Positions 5,331 to 5,641 of a stretch of DNA of 5,641 nucleotides are shown one piece after another. The translations under genes and the position numbers were made by a program. Origin of the DNA: Chloroflexota bacterium (GTDB taxonomy: Bacteria > Chloroflexota > Dehalococcoidia > DSTF01 > RBG-16-68-14); assembly GCA_022561355.1 (NCBI GenBank), contig JADFRJ010000167.1, positions 1 through 5,641 of the forward strand, given 5' to 3'. The notes under the pieces were generated by a model. That model saw only the letters and a program-made list of their open reading frames with translations. It had not been told where the DNA came from and did not search any database. Each line of letters starts with the position of its first letter. Within the stretch, counting starts at the first letter, position 1.

Positions 5331-5641
5331 TTAGGCCACGCCGGAGTCTTCCTTCTCGATCAGCTTGTAGTCGGCCTCGTCGAGGGGGATTAGCTCGCCC
5401 TTGCGATAAGAATTGAAGAGATCGAACATGTCGCGCTTGTGTGGGCGCTTCTTGCCGATGGGGCAGGCCTCCCAGGCCTCGTAGTCCTCGTCGCAGTAGC
5501 CCGAGCGTCGCTCCCCGCACTTCGGCTGGAGGTACATCCCGATCTCCGGGAACCTGCGGTTCACCTCGGCGCGCATCAGCGATGCCACCTTACGGAACTC
5601 CCACTGGGCGCGCGTGCAGAGCCGTAGGTCGCAGATATGCA
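5331..5641 (-). CDS. thyX: FAD-dependent thymidylate synthase ThyX, C-terminal part
   Basis: The frame is open from the right edge to TAA at 5333-5331, about 103 codons, so the GTG at 5588 and the ATG at 5576 are internal. ThyX makes dTMP from dUMP using methylene-tetrahydrofolate, FAD and NADPH, in the cytosol. The assignment rests on the block LRLCTRAQWEF (about 5624-5595), which lines up with the ThyX C-terminal segment known from T. maritima (LRADSHAQWEI), including the Arg at 5624-5622 that contacts dUMP in that family, followed by the expected helix and a proline near RRFPEI. After this comes a Cys-rich tail (C...GYC...ACPIGKK) resembling the GYCPEG-type endings of many clostridial ThyX proteins, then about 35 residues rich in Lys, Asp and Glu. 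The RHR motif that defines the family would lie outside the window. The stop is followed at once by the hairpin pair at 5293-5329. Confidence 0.78.
   Translation of the reverse strand, partial: HICDLRLCTRAQWEFRKVASLMRAEVNRRFPEIGMYLQPKCGERRSGYCDEDYEAWEACPIGKKRPHKRDMFDLFNSYRKGELIPLDEADYKLIEKEDSGVA

Noticed and set aside
5331..5588. A complete 85-aa protein starting at GTG 5588
   Set aside because: The same frame stays open to the right edge and the conserved ThyX block lies upstream of the GTG, so this is the tail of a longer gene.

Overview
The window is GC-rich, gene-dense bacterial DNA. Several traits together suggest a member of the Chloroflexota, perhaps the Dehalococcoidia/SAR202 side: a Gly-rich leader on an ABC exporter subunit, a zinc-ribbon class III cyclase, an exported dockerin protein with a Pro/Thr linker, and a ThyX with a Cys-rich tail. 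This placement is inference; no rRNA or other marker is present.

Left part (1-2960, + strand): two adjacent ABC exporter genes. The first is cut by the left edge; the second is complete (633 aa) and starts 3 nt after the first stops. Their motifs are complementary. The first has lost the catalytic Glu (Asp instead) and the switch His (Gln instead) but keeps LSGGQ. The second keeps Glu and His but has FSVGQ. This is the pattern of a heterodimeric type IV exporter with one active and one degenerate ATP site.

Middle (2961-3953, + strand): a 237-nt gap holds a possible promoter whose spacer is a 15-bp palindrome, a structured leader ending in a terminator-like hairpin, and a good ribosome binding site. 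That site favours a TTG start at 3198 for a compact zinc-ribbon plus class III nucleotidyl cyclase protein (222 aa) with all six catalytic residues. A strong intrinsic terminator (3891-3917) closes it.

Right part (3954-5641, - strand): a convergent gene for an exported or membrane-anchored dockerin protein with its own promoter; then a 34-aa single-span membrane protein not readily called by ORF length, with a perfect extended -10 element placed for leaderless transcription; then the C-terminal part of a gene I read as FAD-dependent thymidylate synthase ThyX, running off the right edge. The small gene and thyX are each followed by a pair of adjacent perfect hairpins. One member of each pair is the same 18-bp palindrome and the other differs, which is the most unusual structure in the window.

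The exporter pair is one operon. The cyclase, dockerin protein, small membrane protein and thyX appear to be separate units; I see no evidence for a single shared pathway or a clearly new system.
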